DNA from: Acidobacteriaceae bacterium
Lineage (GTDB): Bacteria > Acidobacteriota > Terriglobia > Terriglobales > Acidobacteriaceae
Assembly (NCBI GenBank): GCA_003135495.1
Contig: PLBX01000438.1
Span: 8,217 to 13,387, forward strand
DNA: 5,171 nt
Direction: 5' to 3'
The position numbers and the translations under genes were made by a program. The notes below the pieces were generated by a model. It was not told the DNA's origin. It ran no database searches and saw nothing but the letters and a program-made list of their open reading frames with translations. Below are positions 5,128 to 5,171 of the stretch, in pieces (position 1 is the stretch's first letter; each line of letters starts with the position of its first letter).

Positions 5128-5171
5128 TTTCTTAATCGACACTAACTCACCCAATGGAGCGACGGGCGTCC
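5128..5171. other. Short 3' flank of the mannosidase gene
   Basis: The last 44 bases after the TGA show no gene start, no ribosome binding site with a usable ATG, and no terminator hairpin. Whether another gene follows cannot be seen. Confidence 0.4.

Noticed and set aside
1..5171. CRISPR array, transposase, toxin-antitoxin pair or named defence system
   Set aside because: No regularly spaced repeats of CRISPR length, no DDE or serine recombinase motifs, and no recognisable toxin or defence domains in any supported gene.

Overview
The window joins two different kinds of DNA. The likely source is a moderately GC-rich, Gram-negative-type soil or environmental bacterium, possibly an acidobacterium. 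This rests only on the style of the exported family-38 mannosidase and of the tRNA-Ser sequence, so it is a weak inference.

Left part (1 to about 1234): a compact minus-strand cluster of short genes with no recognised function. In order of transcription they are an 82-aa protein with an SH3-like sequence pattern, a 39-aa basic Lys/Trp-rich protein whose GTG start overlaps the preceding stop and whose C-terminal tail lies out of frame downstream, a 122-aa protein with a signal-peptide-like N-terminus, and a gene running off the left edge. Two pairs of short direct repeats lie just upstream of the cluster.

Boundary (1235-1301): the 3' part of a tRNA-Ser(GCU) gene, from the anticodon loop through the long variable arm and T-arm to CCA. 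No matching 5' half is present, and the T-loop carries a tandem CGAAT duplication. This is what one end (attR-like) of an element integrated into a tRNA gene looks like. If so, the element lies to the left and the intact tRNA-Ser should lie beyond the left edge. No integrase is visible in the window.

Middle (1302-1895): mostly non-coding. It holds one small minus-strand Cys-rich ORF (1571-1771) that looks like a member of a short CxxC protein family cut off at its C-terminus, then an AT-rich leader.

Right part (1896-5127): an exported glycoside hydrolase family 38 alpha-mannosidase split into two reading frames. The join near 3229-3238 is not a simple frameshift. A family-conserved block of roughly 22-26 residues, including the GDxGGGPT-type motif, is absent there, so the gene appears inactivated by a small internal deletion (or by an assembly collapse). 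The rest of both halves is intact, which suggests a recent event or an artefact.

No CRISPR array, rRNA, transposase or recognisable defence system was found. The best leads are the tRNA-Ser fragment as an island boundary, the uncharacterised gene cluster beside it, and the active-site deletion in the mannosidase.
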